A DNA stretch of 64,000 nt. It comes from Tsuneonella sediminis (lineage in GTDB: Bacteria > Pseudomonadota > Alphaproteobacteria > Sphingomonadales > Sphingomonadaceae). Numbering within the stretch: the stretch's first letter is position 1; the number at the start of each line of letters is the position of its first letter. Shown piece by piece: positions 44,910 through 53,404 of the stretch. The stretch is taken from assembly GCF_051912845.1 (NCBI RefSeq), contig NZ_JBNCBU010000001.1, positions 1 through 64,000 of the forward strand. The letters are read 5' to 3'. The position numbers were made by a program, and so were the translations under genes. The notes below the pieces were generated by a model. That model was given only the letters and a program-made list of their open reading frames with translations, did no database searches and had not been told where the DNA came from.

Positions 44910-45026
44910 ATGGCTGTCCAGCAATCCATTTTCGCGCGGCATCTTCTACCGGCCGTGCGGACGCCCGATCTTTTGCATCAGGACAGTGTGACACGTGTGA
45001 CACGCTTCAGGACCTTCCCTTTCTAG
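44910..45026 (+). CDS. Possible 38-residue leader ORF before chpT
   Basis: An ATG at 44910 (AGGA nine bases upstream) opens a 38-codon frame (AVQQSIFARHLLPAVRTPDLL) whose TAG at 45024-45026 directly touches the chpT ATG. chpT lacks a good ribosome site of its own, so coupled translation is possible. The frame contains two copies of a GTGTGACAC repeat. It may also be chance. Confidence 0.3.
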   Translation: MAVQQSIFARHLLPAVRTPDLLHQDSVTRVTRFRTFPF

Positions 45027-45671
45027 ATGAACGATACTTCCGAACTCGACCTCGCCGCGATGCTCTGCTCGCGCCTGTGCCACGACCTGCTCTCGCCGGT
45101 TGGCGCGTTGAGCAACGGGCTCGAACTTCTTGCCGACGAGCGCGACCCGGAGATGCGCCAGAAGTGCCTCGAGCTGCTCGAGCAGAGCGCGAAGATCAGT
45201 GCCGACAAGCTCAAGTTCTTCCGGCTCGCCTTCGGTGCGGCCGGCGGCTTCGGGGAGAGCGTCCCGGTCGACGAGGCGCGCCGCGTGACCGAGGCGCTGG
45301 TCGGCGACGCGCGCCGGGTCGAGCTCAACTGGGGCCTCAGCGCCGATCGCCTGCCGAAGGGTGCGGTCAAGGTGTTGCTCAATTTCGCGCAGATCGGCCT
45401 CGACGCGCTGGTCCGCGGGGGCACGCTCGACGTCGGCGCGGAAAGCCGCGGCGGGGCAAGCGAGATCGTGGTGCGCGCAGCGGGGCCTCGCATCGCTTTC
45501 GACGAGACGATCGGCCGCGCGCTGGAGAACCGCCTCGACGCGGGAGAACTGTCGAGCCGCACGGCGGCCGCGCACATGCTGGCACTCCTTGCAAAGCAGG
45601 CGGGAGGGGGGCTGCAGTACATGCTTTCCGAGGACGCGCTCGTGCTCGGCGCGGTGCTGCCCGAAGGCTGA
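45027..45671 (+). CDS. chpT: Histidine phosphotransferase ChpT
   Basis: The 214-residue product has phospho-acceptor His19 in LCSRLCHDLLSPVGAL, the DHp helix hairpin and a degenerate HATPase-like C-terminal domain (SEIVVRAAGPRIAFD, AAHMLALLAKQAGGGL). ChpT passes phosphate from CckA to CtrA and CpdR in the alphaproteobacterial cell-cycle phosphorelay. The protein is diagnostic for this class. It is followed three bases later by an amidase gene. Confidence 0.94.
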   Translation: MNDTSELDLAAMLCSRLCHDLLSPVGALSNGLELLADERDPEMRQKCLELLEQSAKISADKLKFFRLAFGAAGGFGESVPVDEARRVTEALVGDARRVELNWGLSADRLPKGAVKVLLNFAQIGLDALVRGGTLDVGAESRGGASEIVVRAAGPRIAFDETIGRALENRLDAGELSSRTAAAHMLALLAKQAGGGLQYMLSEDALVLGAVLPEG

Positions 45672-45674
45672 GCG

Positions 45675-46379
45675 ATGGACGAACTCGTCCACCGCACGGT
45701 TCCTTCCCCCAACTGGGACGAACGCAAGCTGCCGATCTCGATGGTCGTGCTCCATTACACCGAAATGCCGGATGCCGATGCGGCGCTCGAGAGATTGACC
45801 GATCCGGAATCGAAGGTCAGCGCGCATTACCTGATCAGCGAGGCGGGCGAGGTCATCCGGCTCGTCGACGAGGACAAGCGCGCGTGGCACGCCGGCGTCA
45901 GCTTCTGGCGGGGACACCGCGACGTCAATTCGGCGAGCATCGGCATCGAGCTCGACCATCCCGGGCATGCGCTGGGCTACCGCGATTTTTCCGACGCGCA
46001 GTTCGAGGCACTCGTCCCCCTGCTGGCCCGGATCGTCGACCGCTACGAGATACCGCGGGCCAACGTCGTCGGCCACTCCGACGTCGCTCCGGCGCGCAAG
46101 ATCGATCCGGGCGAGCTGTTTCCATGGGATCGCCTCGCCGAGTACAAGCTGTGCCTCGCACGTCCCGAGAAGCTCGAGGCCGGGGATCCGTTCGACAACG
46201 ACGCCTCGTTCTACCTCGCGCTCGAGCGGTTCGGCTATGACGTGACCGAGGGACACAAGGCGGTCGAGGCCTTCCAGCGGCGCTGGCGGCCGGAAAAGAT
46301 CGACGGCGAGGTCGACGGCCAGGTGCGCGCGATACTGTTCCGATTGCTCTTGGATCGCGACCGGGGCCGGACTAGATAG
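45675..46379 (+). CDS. N-acetylmuramoyl-L-alanine amidase (Amidase_2 with peptidoglycan-binding end)
   Basis: The 234-residue product has an Amidase_2 domain (about 15-150) with zinc ligands in VVLHYTEM, GHSDVAPARKIDPG and the expected Tyr/Lys context, then a C-terminal peptidoglycan-binding-like helix region (about 180-225). No signal peptide is evident, as in AmpD-like cytoplasmic recycling enzymes. It probably cleaves muropeptides during wall recycling. It lies between chpT and the RNase P RNA. Confidence 0.88.
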   Translation: MDELVHRTVPSPNWDERKLPISMVVLHYTEMPDADAALERLTDPESKVSAHYLISEAGEVIRLVDEDKRAWHAGVSFWRGHRDVNSASIGIELDHPGHALGYRDFSDAQFEALVPLLARIVDRYEIPRANVVGHSDVAPARKIDPGELFPWDRLAEYKLCLARPEKLEAGDPFDNDASFYLALERFGYDVTEGHKAVEAFQRRWRPEKIDGEVDGQVRAILFRLLLDRDRGRTR

Positions 46380-46385
46380 CAAGCC

Positions 46386-46770
46386 GCCAGGGGGCCGGGC
46401 AGCCGCGTCGCTTTTCGAGCGTCGAGGAAAGTCCGGGCTCCACGAAACGAGGGTGGCGGGTAACGCCCGCCCGGGGAAACCCGAGGGAAAGTGCCACAGA
46501 GAGTAGACCGCCTGCGCCCGCAGGTAAGGCTGAAAGGGTGCGGTAAGAGCGCACCGGGGTCCTGGCGACAGGGCTCGCACGGCAAACCCCACCCGGAGCA
46601 AGGCCAAATAGGGGTCTCGCGCGAAAGCAGGGGCGTTTCGTCCCGAGAGACCCGGGTTGGCTGCTTGAGCGCACGGAGCAATCCGTCGCCGAGATGAATG
46701 GCTGCCACGGCGGCGTGGGTCGGCAACGATACCGCCCGCCGGACAGAACCCGGCTTACAGGCCCCCTGGC
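46386..46770 (+). ncRNA. rnpB: RNase P RNA (bacterial class A)
   Basis: The 5' and 3' ends pair as the P1 helix (GCCAGGGGGCC, 46386-46396, with its complement, 46760-46770). Conserved elements are visible: GAGGAAAGTCCGGGCTCC near the 5' end and ACAGAACCCGGCTTAC near the 3' end, which form the catalytic P4 core, plus GGGTAACGCCCG and the AGGGTGCGGTAAGAGCGCACC loop. It is the ribozyme of tRNA 5' processing. Confidence 0.97.
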
Positions 46771-46845
46771 ACAAAAATCATTCGGATTGTGGACTTTGGG
46801 CGTAAGGGCGGCATAGGCGGTTTCAAGGGAAACGAGGAGAGAATC

Positions 46846-48891
46846 ATGCTACGTTTCGGTTTGTTCGCATCCGCTGCCGCCGTCGCCTTCGTCGCCGCGC
46901 CTGCCGCTGCCGACGAGGGCATGTGGACGCTCGACGCCTTCCCGGCCGAGCGGATGAAAGCGGACTACGGCTGGGCGCCCGACCAGGCCTGGCTCGACAA
47001 GGTTCGCGGCGGCGCGGTTCGCCTGACCGGCGGATGCTCTGCCAGCTTCGTTTCGCCCGAGGGCCTGATCCTCACCAACCATCACTGCATCTCCGCGTGC
47101 CTTGCCGACAACTCGACTGCGGCCAAGGACTATCTCAATGACGGTTTCGTCTCGTCGCGCCGCGACGACGAACTCAAGTGCCCGGGCCAGCAGGCAGAGG
47201 TGGTCACCTCCATTGCCGACGTCACCGACCGGGTGAAGGGGGCGATGGGGACGCTGACCGGCGAAGCGCTGACCAAGGCCCGCGATGCCGAGATCGCGGC
47301 AATCGAAAAGGCCGGGTGCAGCGACCTTGCCACTACCCGCTGCCAGGTGGTCACGCTGTTCGGCGGCGGCCAGTACAAGCTCTACACCTACCGCAAGTAC
47401 TCCGACGTCCGCCTCGTCTGGGCGCCCGAGGACCGCGCGGCGACGTTCGGGGGCGATCCCGACAACTTCAACTTCCCCCGCTATTCGCTCGATGGGAGCT
47501 TCCTGCGCGCCTACGAGAACGGCAAGCCGGTCGCGACCCCGCAGCATCTCAAGTGGAACCCGCGTCCGCCCAGGGAGGGTGAGGCAACCTTCGTCGTCGG
47601 CAATCCGGGCTCCACGAGCCGCCTGTGGACCGGCAGCCAGCTGGCCTTCGAGCGCGAGGTCCGCCTGCCCGTCACTCTGACGACCCTGTCCGAGCTTCGC
47701 GGCCGTCTTATCCGCGCAATGGACGAAAGCCCGGAAAAGGAGCGCGAGGCGCTCGACACCCTCAACGGCGTCGAAAACAGCCTCAAGGTCTATATCGGAC
47801 GGACCAAGGCCCTCAACGATCCTGCCTTCACCGGCAAGCTTGCCGCGGCGGAGGCCGACCTCAAGGCGAAGAGCGCCGGCAACGATAAGATCGGGGATCC
47901 CTGGTCGACCGTCGACGCTGCGGTGACGGCCTACCGCTCGCTCTACCTGCCCTTGCGGTTCACCGACCCCTCGAGCGACCTCTACGCCTACGCGCGGACG
48001 CTCGTGTTCGCCGCGCAGGAGCGCGAGAAGCCGAACGGCGAGCGTCTGCCGGGCTATACCGACAGCCGGCTGCCGCTGGTCGAGAAGCAGCTGCTCGACG
48101 AGCGGCCCGTCCACCCGTGGCTCGACCAGCTCATGCTCGAGTGGAGCCTGTCGAAGGCGCGCGAATATCTCGGCGCGGACGATCCGGACACCAAGCTCCT
48201 GCTCGGTAAGGCAAGTCCCGAAGGCCTGAGCGAATCGCTCGTAGCGGGGACGAAGCTTGCCGACCCGGCAGTTCGAAGGGCGCTGTGGGACGGCGGGTTG
48301 AAGGCGATCAAGGCATCGGAAGACCCGATGATCCTCTATGCCCTGCGGCTAGCCGACCGCCAGCGCGAGCTGCGCAAGCTGACCGATGCGCAATACTCCG
48401 GTCCTCTGGCGATTGCCGGGGGGCAGCTCTCGGATGCACGCTTCGCCGCGTACGCAGATTCGAACTATCCCGATGCCACATTCACCCTGCGGATCAGCTA
48501 CGGGAAGGTCGCGGGATGGACCGAACGGGGCAACAAGGTCCCGTTCCAGACCACGATGGGCGGCACGTTCGAGCGCGCGACCGGAAATGCGCCCTACGAT
48601 GCCGCACCGGGATTCGTGGCGGCGAAGAGCAAGATCGATCCCAACGCCACGTTCGACTTCGTGACCACCAACGACATCATCGGCGGCAATTCGGGTTCGC
48701 CGGTGATCGACCGCGCAGGCACGGTGATCGGCGCGGCATTCGACGGGAACATCCACTCGCTCGGCGGGAACTACGGCTACGACGGCACGGTAAACCGTAC
48801 GGTCGTCGTATCGACCGACGCCATCCAGGAGGCGCTCGAGAAGATCTATCCGGCGCCCGCTCTGGTGCGGGAACTCGCCGGCAAGAAATGA
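46846..48891 (+). CDS. S46 family dipeptidyl-peptidase
   Basis: ATG at 46846 has GAGGAGAGA before it and a signal peptide after it (MLRFGLFASA to APAAA, about 22). The 681-residue product has the S46 opening DEGMWTLDAFPAERMK, the catalytic His80 in ILTNHHC, a long helical lid and Ser616 in GGNSGSPVID. DPP7/DPP11 type enzymes cut dipeptides from peptides in the periplasm. Which of the two it is cannot be told here. Confidence 0.94.
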   Translation: MLRFGLFASAAAVAFVAAPAAADEGMWTLDAFPAERMKADYGWAPDQAWLDKVRGGAVRLTGGCSASFVSPEGLILTNHHCISACLADNSTAAKDYLNDGFVSSRRDDELKCPGQQAEVVTSIADVTDRVKGAMGTLTGEALTKARDAEIAAIEKAGCSDLATTRCQVVTLFGGGQYKLYTYRKYSDVRLVWAPEDRAATFGGDPDNFNFPRYSLDGSFLRAYENGKPVATPQHLKWNPRPPREGEATFVVGNPGSTSRLWTGSQLAFEREVRLPVTLTTLSELRGRLIRAMDESPEKEREALDTLNGVENSLKVYIGRTKALNDPAFTGKLAAAEADLKAKSAGNDKIGDPWSTVDAAVTAYRSLYLPLRFTDPSSDLYAYARTLVFAAQEREKPNGERLPGYTDSRLPLVEKQLLDERPVHPWLDQLMLEWSLSKAREYLGADDPDTKLLLGKASPEGLSESLVAGTKLADPAVRRALWDGGLKAIKASEDPMILYALRLADRQRELRKLTDAQYSGPLAIAGGQLSDARFAAYADSNYPDATFTLRISYGKVAGWTERGNKVPFQTTMGGTFERATGNAPYDAAPGFVAAKSKIDPNATFDFVTTNDIIGGNSGSPVIDRAGTVIGAAFDGNIHSLGGNYGYDGTVNRTVVVSTDAIQEALEKIYPAPALVRELAGKK

Positions 48892-48902
48892 TCCGGCGGC
48901 GC

Positions 48903-48927
48903 GGGCGGGACGGTCAGTCCCGCCCGA
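48903..48927. terminator. GC hairpin between convergent S46 and ugd genes
   Basis: A 10-base perfect stem (CGGGCGGGAC / GTCCCGCCCG) with a five-base loop spans the end of the ugd gene. No U tract follows, so strength is uncertain. Confidence 0.45.
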
Positions 48928-50224
48928 TGCTGGTGTAGGCGAAGCCGGCGGCGCGGACGTCGGCCGGCCGGTAGATGTTCCTCAGGTCAACGAGGACCGG
49001 AGCGTTCATCATGCCTTTCACCTTTTGAAGGTCGAGCGCGCGGAACGCGTCCCATTCGGTCACGATCGCCGCCGCGTCCGCGCCTTCGAGCGCGGCATAG
49101 GGGCTGTCGCACATCGTTACCTCGGGCATCAGCGGCCTTGCCTGCTCCATCCCTTCCGGGTCGTAGGCGGTCACCGCCACGCCGTTGTCGACCAGCGCCT
49201 GCGCGATCGCGATCGCGGGGCTGTCGCGCATGTCGTCGGTGTTCGGCTTGAACGTGAGACCAAGCAGCGCAACCGTCTTCCCGCGCGCGGCGTCCGCGCC
49301 GCCCAGCGCGTCGATCACCTTGCGGCCCATCGCCCGCTTGCGGCTGTCGTTGACCTTGACCACTGCCTCGACGATCCGCGTCGGGCTGCCCGCGTCCTCG
49401 GCGGTCTTGAGCAGCGCCAGCGTGTCCTTGGGAAAGCAGCTGCCGCCATAGCCGGGGCCGGCATGAAGGAACTTGGCGCCGATGCGCCCGTCCATCCCGA
49501 TGCCGCGCGCAACGTCCTGAACGTTTGCCCCGACCTTTTCGCACAGGTCGGCCATCTCGTTAATGAAGGTGATCTTCGTCGCGAGGAAGGCGTTGGCGGC
49601 GTATTTGATAAGCTCGCTCGTGCGACGCCCGGTGAACAGGATCGGCGATTCGTTGAGGAACAGCGGCCGATAGACCTCGCGCATGACCTCGCGTCCGAAA
49701 TCGTCCTCTGCGCCGATGACGATCCGGTCGGGCCGCTTGAAATCGCCGATCGCGGCGCCCTCGCGCAGGAATTCCGGGTTCGAAACAACCGATACCCGGT
49801 GGGCGCAGCCGCTGTCCGCAATGATCCGCTCGACCTCGTCTCCGGTACCCACCGGGACGGTCGATTTCGTCACCACGACAGCGTCGCCGGCAAGGCTTTC
49901 CGCGACTTCCTTCGCGACCGCGTAAACGTAGGACAGGTCGGCGTGCCCGTCGCCGCGGCGGCTCGGGGTGCCAACCGCGATGAAGATTGCGGCTGCCCCT
50001 TCGATCCCCTGGGCAAGATCGGTCGAGAACGACAGGCGCCCTGCCTTGACGTTGCTCTCGACGAGCGCGTCGAGGCCCGGCTCGTAGATCGGCATGATGC
50101 CGTTACGCAGTCGGTCGATCTTCGGCTGGTCCTTGTCGATGCACACGACCTCGTGCCCGAAATCGGCAAAGCACGCGCCCGATACCAGGCCGACATAGCC
50201 CGAGCCGACCATCGCAATCTTCAT
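48914..50224 (-). CDS. ugd: UDP-glucose 6-dehydrogenase
   Basis: ATG at 50224 gives a 436-residue product that overlaps the phosphoesterase stop (ATGA). The N-terminal Rossmann motif MVGSGYVGLVSGACFADFGH, the middle helix and the catalytic Cys in GPGYGGSCFPKD are present, with the C-terminal FKPNTDDMRDSPA. It makes UDP-glucuronate for exopolysaccharide or lipid glycosylation. No glycan cluster surrounds it. Confidence 0.95.
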   Translation of the reverse strand: MKIAMVGSGYVGLVSGACFADFGHEVVCIDKDQPKIDRLRNGIMPIYEPGLDALVESNVKAGRLSFSTDLAQGIEGAAAIFIAVGTPSRRGDGHADLSYVYAVAKEVAESLAGDAVVVTKSTVPVGTGDEVERIIADSGCAHRVSVVSNPEFLREGAAIGDFKRPDRIVIGAEDDFGREVMREVYRPLFLNESPILFTGRRTSELIKYAANAFLATKITFINEMADLCEKVGANVQDVARGIGMDGRIGAKFLHAGPGYGGSCFPKDTLALLKTAEDAGSPTRIVEAVVKVNDSRKRAMGRKVIDALGGADAARGKTVALLGLTFKPNTDDMRDSPAIAIAQALVDNGVAVTAYDPEGMEQARPLMPEVTMCDSPYAALEGADAAAIVTEWDAFRALDLQKVKGMMNAPVLVDLRNIYRPADVRAAGFAYTSIGRD

Positions 50225-51024
50225 CGTTCGCAAACCCCCGTTTCAATGGTGATGACACCATCGCTTTCGACCGCCTGGATCATCCGCCGACCCTCGCCCT
50301 CGAGCACAAGGGCCGTCAACCGCCCCGTGCGGTATGCGCCGGTATCGATGCCGAGGCGATTGGACCGGATGTCGACCCCGTCGGTTATCGTGTGTCCATG
50401 GACGACAAAGTGTTCGTGGGGTGCCTCGTGATCGAGGAACGGCTCGCGAATCCAGCGCAGATGGTGTTGTTTCTGCTCTGCCAGGGGTACGTTCGGTGCG
50501 ATGCCCGCATGGACGAAAAGGTAATCACCGGCGACGAGGTGATCCTTGCCCTCTGCGAGGAACTCGCGGTGCGCCAGCGGAACCACGTCCTTCATCAGCG
50601 CCTGCAGTTCGGGCAGCGTGGCCTCGTCGTACGCCGCTCGCTCGACTCCGTAACTCAGCACGGTTTCGCGGCCCCCGTGGCGCAGGAAATGGCGCAGCAC
50701 CGCCTCGTCCTCGAAAGAGTCGAGAAACATCTCTTCATGGTTGCCCGCGAGCAGTTCGACCCGCCGGCGCTTGCTCCAGTCGATCGCGAGGTCGACCACG
50801 GCGGCGCTGTGCGGCCCACGGTCGACGAGATCGCCCAGGAGTATCGCCGTGCTGCGTGCCGCGGCTCCTTCGTTATCGTCGGCGTCGATCGCGCCGACGA
50901 GCGCCGCGAAGAGGTCATGGCGGCCGTGAATGTCGCCGATTGCATAATAACGCTCGCCCGCGGGGACCGCGGCACGGACCGGGGTCGGCCTGGAACGGAA
51001 AAACTGGCGTAGCGGTTCGAACAT
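50221..51024 (-). CDS. PPP-family metallophosphoesterase
   Basis: ATG at 51024 (MFEPLRQFFRSRP) is chosen; the frame extends upstream but looks non-coding. The 267-residue product has the metal motifs GDIHGRHD, GDLVDRGPHS, GNHEE, HAG and VHGHT. It could be a protein phosphatase or diadenosine tetraphosphatase-like enzyme. It is coupled to ugd by a four-base overlap, so both come from one message. Confidence 0.9.
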   Translation of the reverse strand: MFEPLRQFFRSRPTPVRAAVPAGERYYAIGDIHGRHDLFAALVGAIDADDNEGAAARSTAILLGDLVDRGPHSAAVVDLAIDWSKRRRVELLAGNHEEMFLDSFEDEAVLRHFLRHGGRETVLSYGVERAAYDEATLPELQALMKDVVPLAHREFLAEGKDHLVAGDYLFVHAGIAPNVPLAEQKQHHLRWIREPFLDHEAPHEHFVVHGHTITDGVDIRSNRLGIDTGAYRTGRLTALVLEGEGRRMIQAVESDGVITIETGVCER

Positions 51025-51296
51025 CGGCTTGGGCAGGGTCGTCCTCTTGCAGGGTAGCGGGCGCCGCATAGGCGAGCCGCCGATGGGCGGCAATCCATGA
51101 GCCGCGCGTGAACTGGTGCGCTGGTGCACGAAATCAACACCTGGGGATCGCTTCCCGACGAACCGCATTTTCATCTTGTGCGATGCAGCATGAACGGGCA
51201 AGAAAGTTACGCATCTGCCGGAAGGAGGTCTGCGGTAACGACAGACCCCCGGTGTGTGCGCAGGTGGAACGAGGCACAAACCCAAAGGAGTTTGCC

Positions 51297-52052
51297 ATGC
51301 TCACGTCCATCCGCGGCATCGTAGCCGCAACGTTCATTTCCGCTTCTGCATTCGTCGCGGCACCCGCATTTGCCCAGGACGAGGCCGCAAGCCCGGTCAC
51401 CCTGTCGGGCAGTGTCACCCTGGTTTCCGACTACCGCTTCCGCGGCGTCTCGCTGTCGGGAGGCGATCCCGCCGTGCAGGGGGGTATTACCGTGTCCCAT
51501 GACAGCGGTTTCTACGTCGGCACCTGGGGGAGCTCGATCGACGACGGCGGTACCGACGTCTATGGCGATATGGAACTCGACCTCTTCGGAGGCTGGAGCG
51601 GCGACGTGGCCGAAGGTGTCGGCCTTGACGTCGGCATCCTGCTTTACGCCTATCCCACGAACGCCAAGGGTTTCAAGGCGCAGTACTGGGAGCCTTACGC
51701 GACCGTCTCCGGGCAGCTTGGCCCGGTAGAGGCCAAGCTGGGCGTGAATTACGCGTGGGACCAGTCGTCCCTCGGCAACGACGACAATCTCTACATACAT
51801 ACCGAGCTCAGCACCGGGATCCCGCAGACCCCGTTCAGCCTGTCGGCACATCTGGGGTACACGGATGGCGTGCTCGCCCCGCCGTTCCTTGCAGGAACCG
51901 GGGACGACACCGGTTTCGACTGGTCGATCGGCGCCAGCGCAGCGGTCCTCGGCAGTCTTTCCCTGGGCGTATCGTATGTCGGCGTGGAAGGGCCGTCGAT
52001 CGACGGCTTCACCGACGACGCGGTCGTGGTCTCGCTCAGCGCCAGCTTCTGA
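51297..52052 (+). CDS. TorF family putative porin
   Basis: ATG at 51297 follows AAAGGAG by six bases and starts a signal peptide (MLTSIRGIVAATFISASAFVAAPAFAQ... cleaved after AFA). The 251-residue product has the family pattern: SGSVTLVSDYRFRGVSLSGGDPAVQGGI, YWEPYATVSG, LGVSYVG and a C-terminal VSLSASF with terminal Phe, an outer membrane barrel. The solute is not known. Confidence 0.92.
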   Translation: MLTSIRGIVAATFISASAFVAAPAFAQDEAASPVTLSGSVTLVSDYRFRGVSLSGGDPAVQGGITVSHDSGFYVGTWGSSIDDGGTDVYGDMELDLFGGWSGDVAEGVGLDVGILLYAYPTNAKGFKAQYWEPYATVSGQLGPVEAKLGVNYAWDQSSLGNDDNLYIHTELSTGIPQTPFSLSAHLGYTDGVLAPPFLAGTGDDTGFDWSIGASAAVLGSLSLGVSYVGVEGPSIDGFTDDAVVVSLSASF

Positions 52053-52060
52053 TCCTCGAG

Positions 52061-52088
52061 CGGCGGGGGCGGCGCGCCGCTCCCGCCG
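52061..52088. terminator. Long GC hairpin between convergent genes
   Basis: A 12-base stem with one G-T wobble around a GCGC centre (GCGGGGGCGGC / GCCGCTCCCGC) lies between the TorF stop and the SIMPL gene stop. No long U tract follows. Confidence 0.5.
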
Positions 52089-52094
52089 TCGCTT

Positions 52095-52862
52095 TCAGCC
52101 GAGCGAGAAGTTGATCGTCGTGACGACCCGGACCTTCTTGTAGGGCGTGTCGGAGACACCCCAGCCGCCGCCGCTGTCGCCGTCTCGCGATTCGATCTCG
52201 AAATAGCCTTGCGTCGCATCGCGGATCGAGCCGACGCTCGTGCCACTGTCCTGGGCGAACTGTTCGGCGGCCGCGCGCGAGTCGCGGGTCGCCTGCGCCA
52301 CCATTTCAGGCTTGATCGCATTGAGCCCGGTGAAGGTATAGGCCATCCCGCTGCCTTCCTCGAGCAGGACTCCGCGATTGACGAGGTCGAACTGCCGCGC
52401 GACCGCGCGCTGCGCCCGCTCGATGTCCTTCGTTCGCAGAGCGAGCCGTTGGCGCACGGTGTAACGGGTTACCCCGCGGTCGGAGAAGGTCGACACGTTC
52501 GCCCCGATGGGCTGCAGGGCATCGCCCGGAAAGCCCAGATCGGCGAAGAACCGCGCGATCGTTTCCGTGTCGGAGCGCACTTTCGCCTGAACCGCCGGCA
52601 GGTTCTCTCCGGTGGCCGAATAGGAGATGGTCCACGTCGCGAGGTCGGCAGTGACGTCGCGCTCGGCCAGTCCGCGCACGGTCACCGCGCGGTCCGCCTC
52701 CTTGGCTCGCAACAGGCCGTTGCCCAGCAGGTAGCCGCCGGCGACAAGGCCCAGGGCCAGTACTGCCGACGGAGCCAGCCATCGCAGAGCCGAGCCGTCG
52801 CGGGGTCCGGCGGCATTGGGGGCAAGTGGGGCGCGGCTGGATTGATCGATCGCGTCAGTCAT
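52095..52862 (-). CDS. SIMPL domain (DUF541) periplasmic protein
   Basis: The 255-residue product has one N-terminal membrane helix (about 30-52) and a SIMPL domain (about 60-250; AVTVRGLAERDVTADLATW, RYTVRQRLALRTKDIERA, ATRDSRAAAEQFAQDSG). Members are outer or periplasmic proteins, named from a signalling partner in eukaryotes; the bacterial role is unclear, with links to stress tolerance. Confidence 0.9.
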   Translation of the reverse strand: MTDAIDQSSRAPLAPNAAGPRDGSALRWLAPSAVLALGLVAGGYLLGNGLLRAKEADRAVTVRGLAERDVTADLATWTISYSATGENLPAVQAKVRSDTETIARFFADLGFPGDALQPIGANVSTFSDRGVTRYTVRQRLALRTKDIERAQRAVARQFDLVNRGVLLEEGSGMAYTFTGLNAIKPEMVAQATRDSRAAAEQFAQDSGTSVGSIRDATQGYFEIESRDGDSGGGWGVSDTPYKKVRVVTTINFSLG

Positions 52863-52948
52863 CGCTAAGGCTTTCCTGCTGGCGGCGCGACCCGTGGGAC
52901 GAACCGTGCATTTTTATCGATGAACCGATTTTGAATGGAGGCCCGAAG

Positions 52949-53386
52949 ATGGCGAAATACCTGCACACGATGATCCGCGTCACCGACCCGGATGCGACCG
53001 TCGGCTTCTTCAAACTCGTCGGGCTCGAGGAAGTGCGGCGCTTCGAGAGCGAGCAGGGCCGCTACACGCTGATCTTCCTTGCCGCCCCCGGACAGGAAGG
53101 GGTCGCCGAAGTCGAATTGACCTACAACTGGCCTCCCGCGGACGGGAGTGCGCCCGAGGAGTACGGCGGGGGACGCAACTTCGGCCACCTCGCCTACCGC
53201 GTCGACGATATCTACGAGACTTGCGAACGCCTGCAGGCTGCCGGCCACACCATTAACCGCCCGCCGCGGGATGGACACATGGCGTTCGTGAAATCCCCCG
53301 ACGGTATCTCGGTCGAACTGCTGCAGGAAGGCCACCTGCCTCCCCGTGAGCCATGGGCGAGCATGTCCAACACCGGCACTTGGTAA
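52949..53386 (+). CDS. gloA: Lactoylglutathione lyase (glyoxalase I)
   Basis: ATG at 52949 with AATGGAGG upstream. The 145-residue VOC-fold product has the metal ligands His in LHTMIRV, Glu in VELTYNW, His in FGHLAYRV and Glu in SVELLQEG. It joins methylglyoxal and glutathione into lactoylglutathione. The second enzyme, gloB, is about 6 kb away in this window. Confidence 0.94.
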   Translation: MAKYLHTMIRVTDPDATVGFFKLVGLEEVRRFESEQGRYTLIFLAAPGQEGVAEVELTYNWPPADGSAPEEYGGGRNFGHLAYRVDDIYETCERLQAAGHTINRPPRDGHMAFVKSPDGISVELLQEGHLPPREPWASMSNTGTW

Positions 53387-53404
53387 CGGGGCAGGCCCGC
53401 TTCG

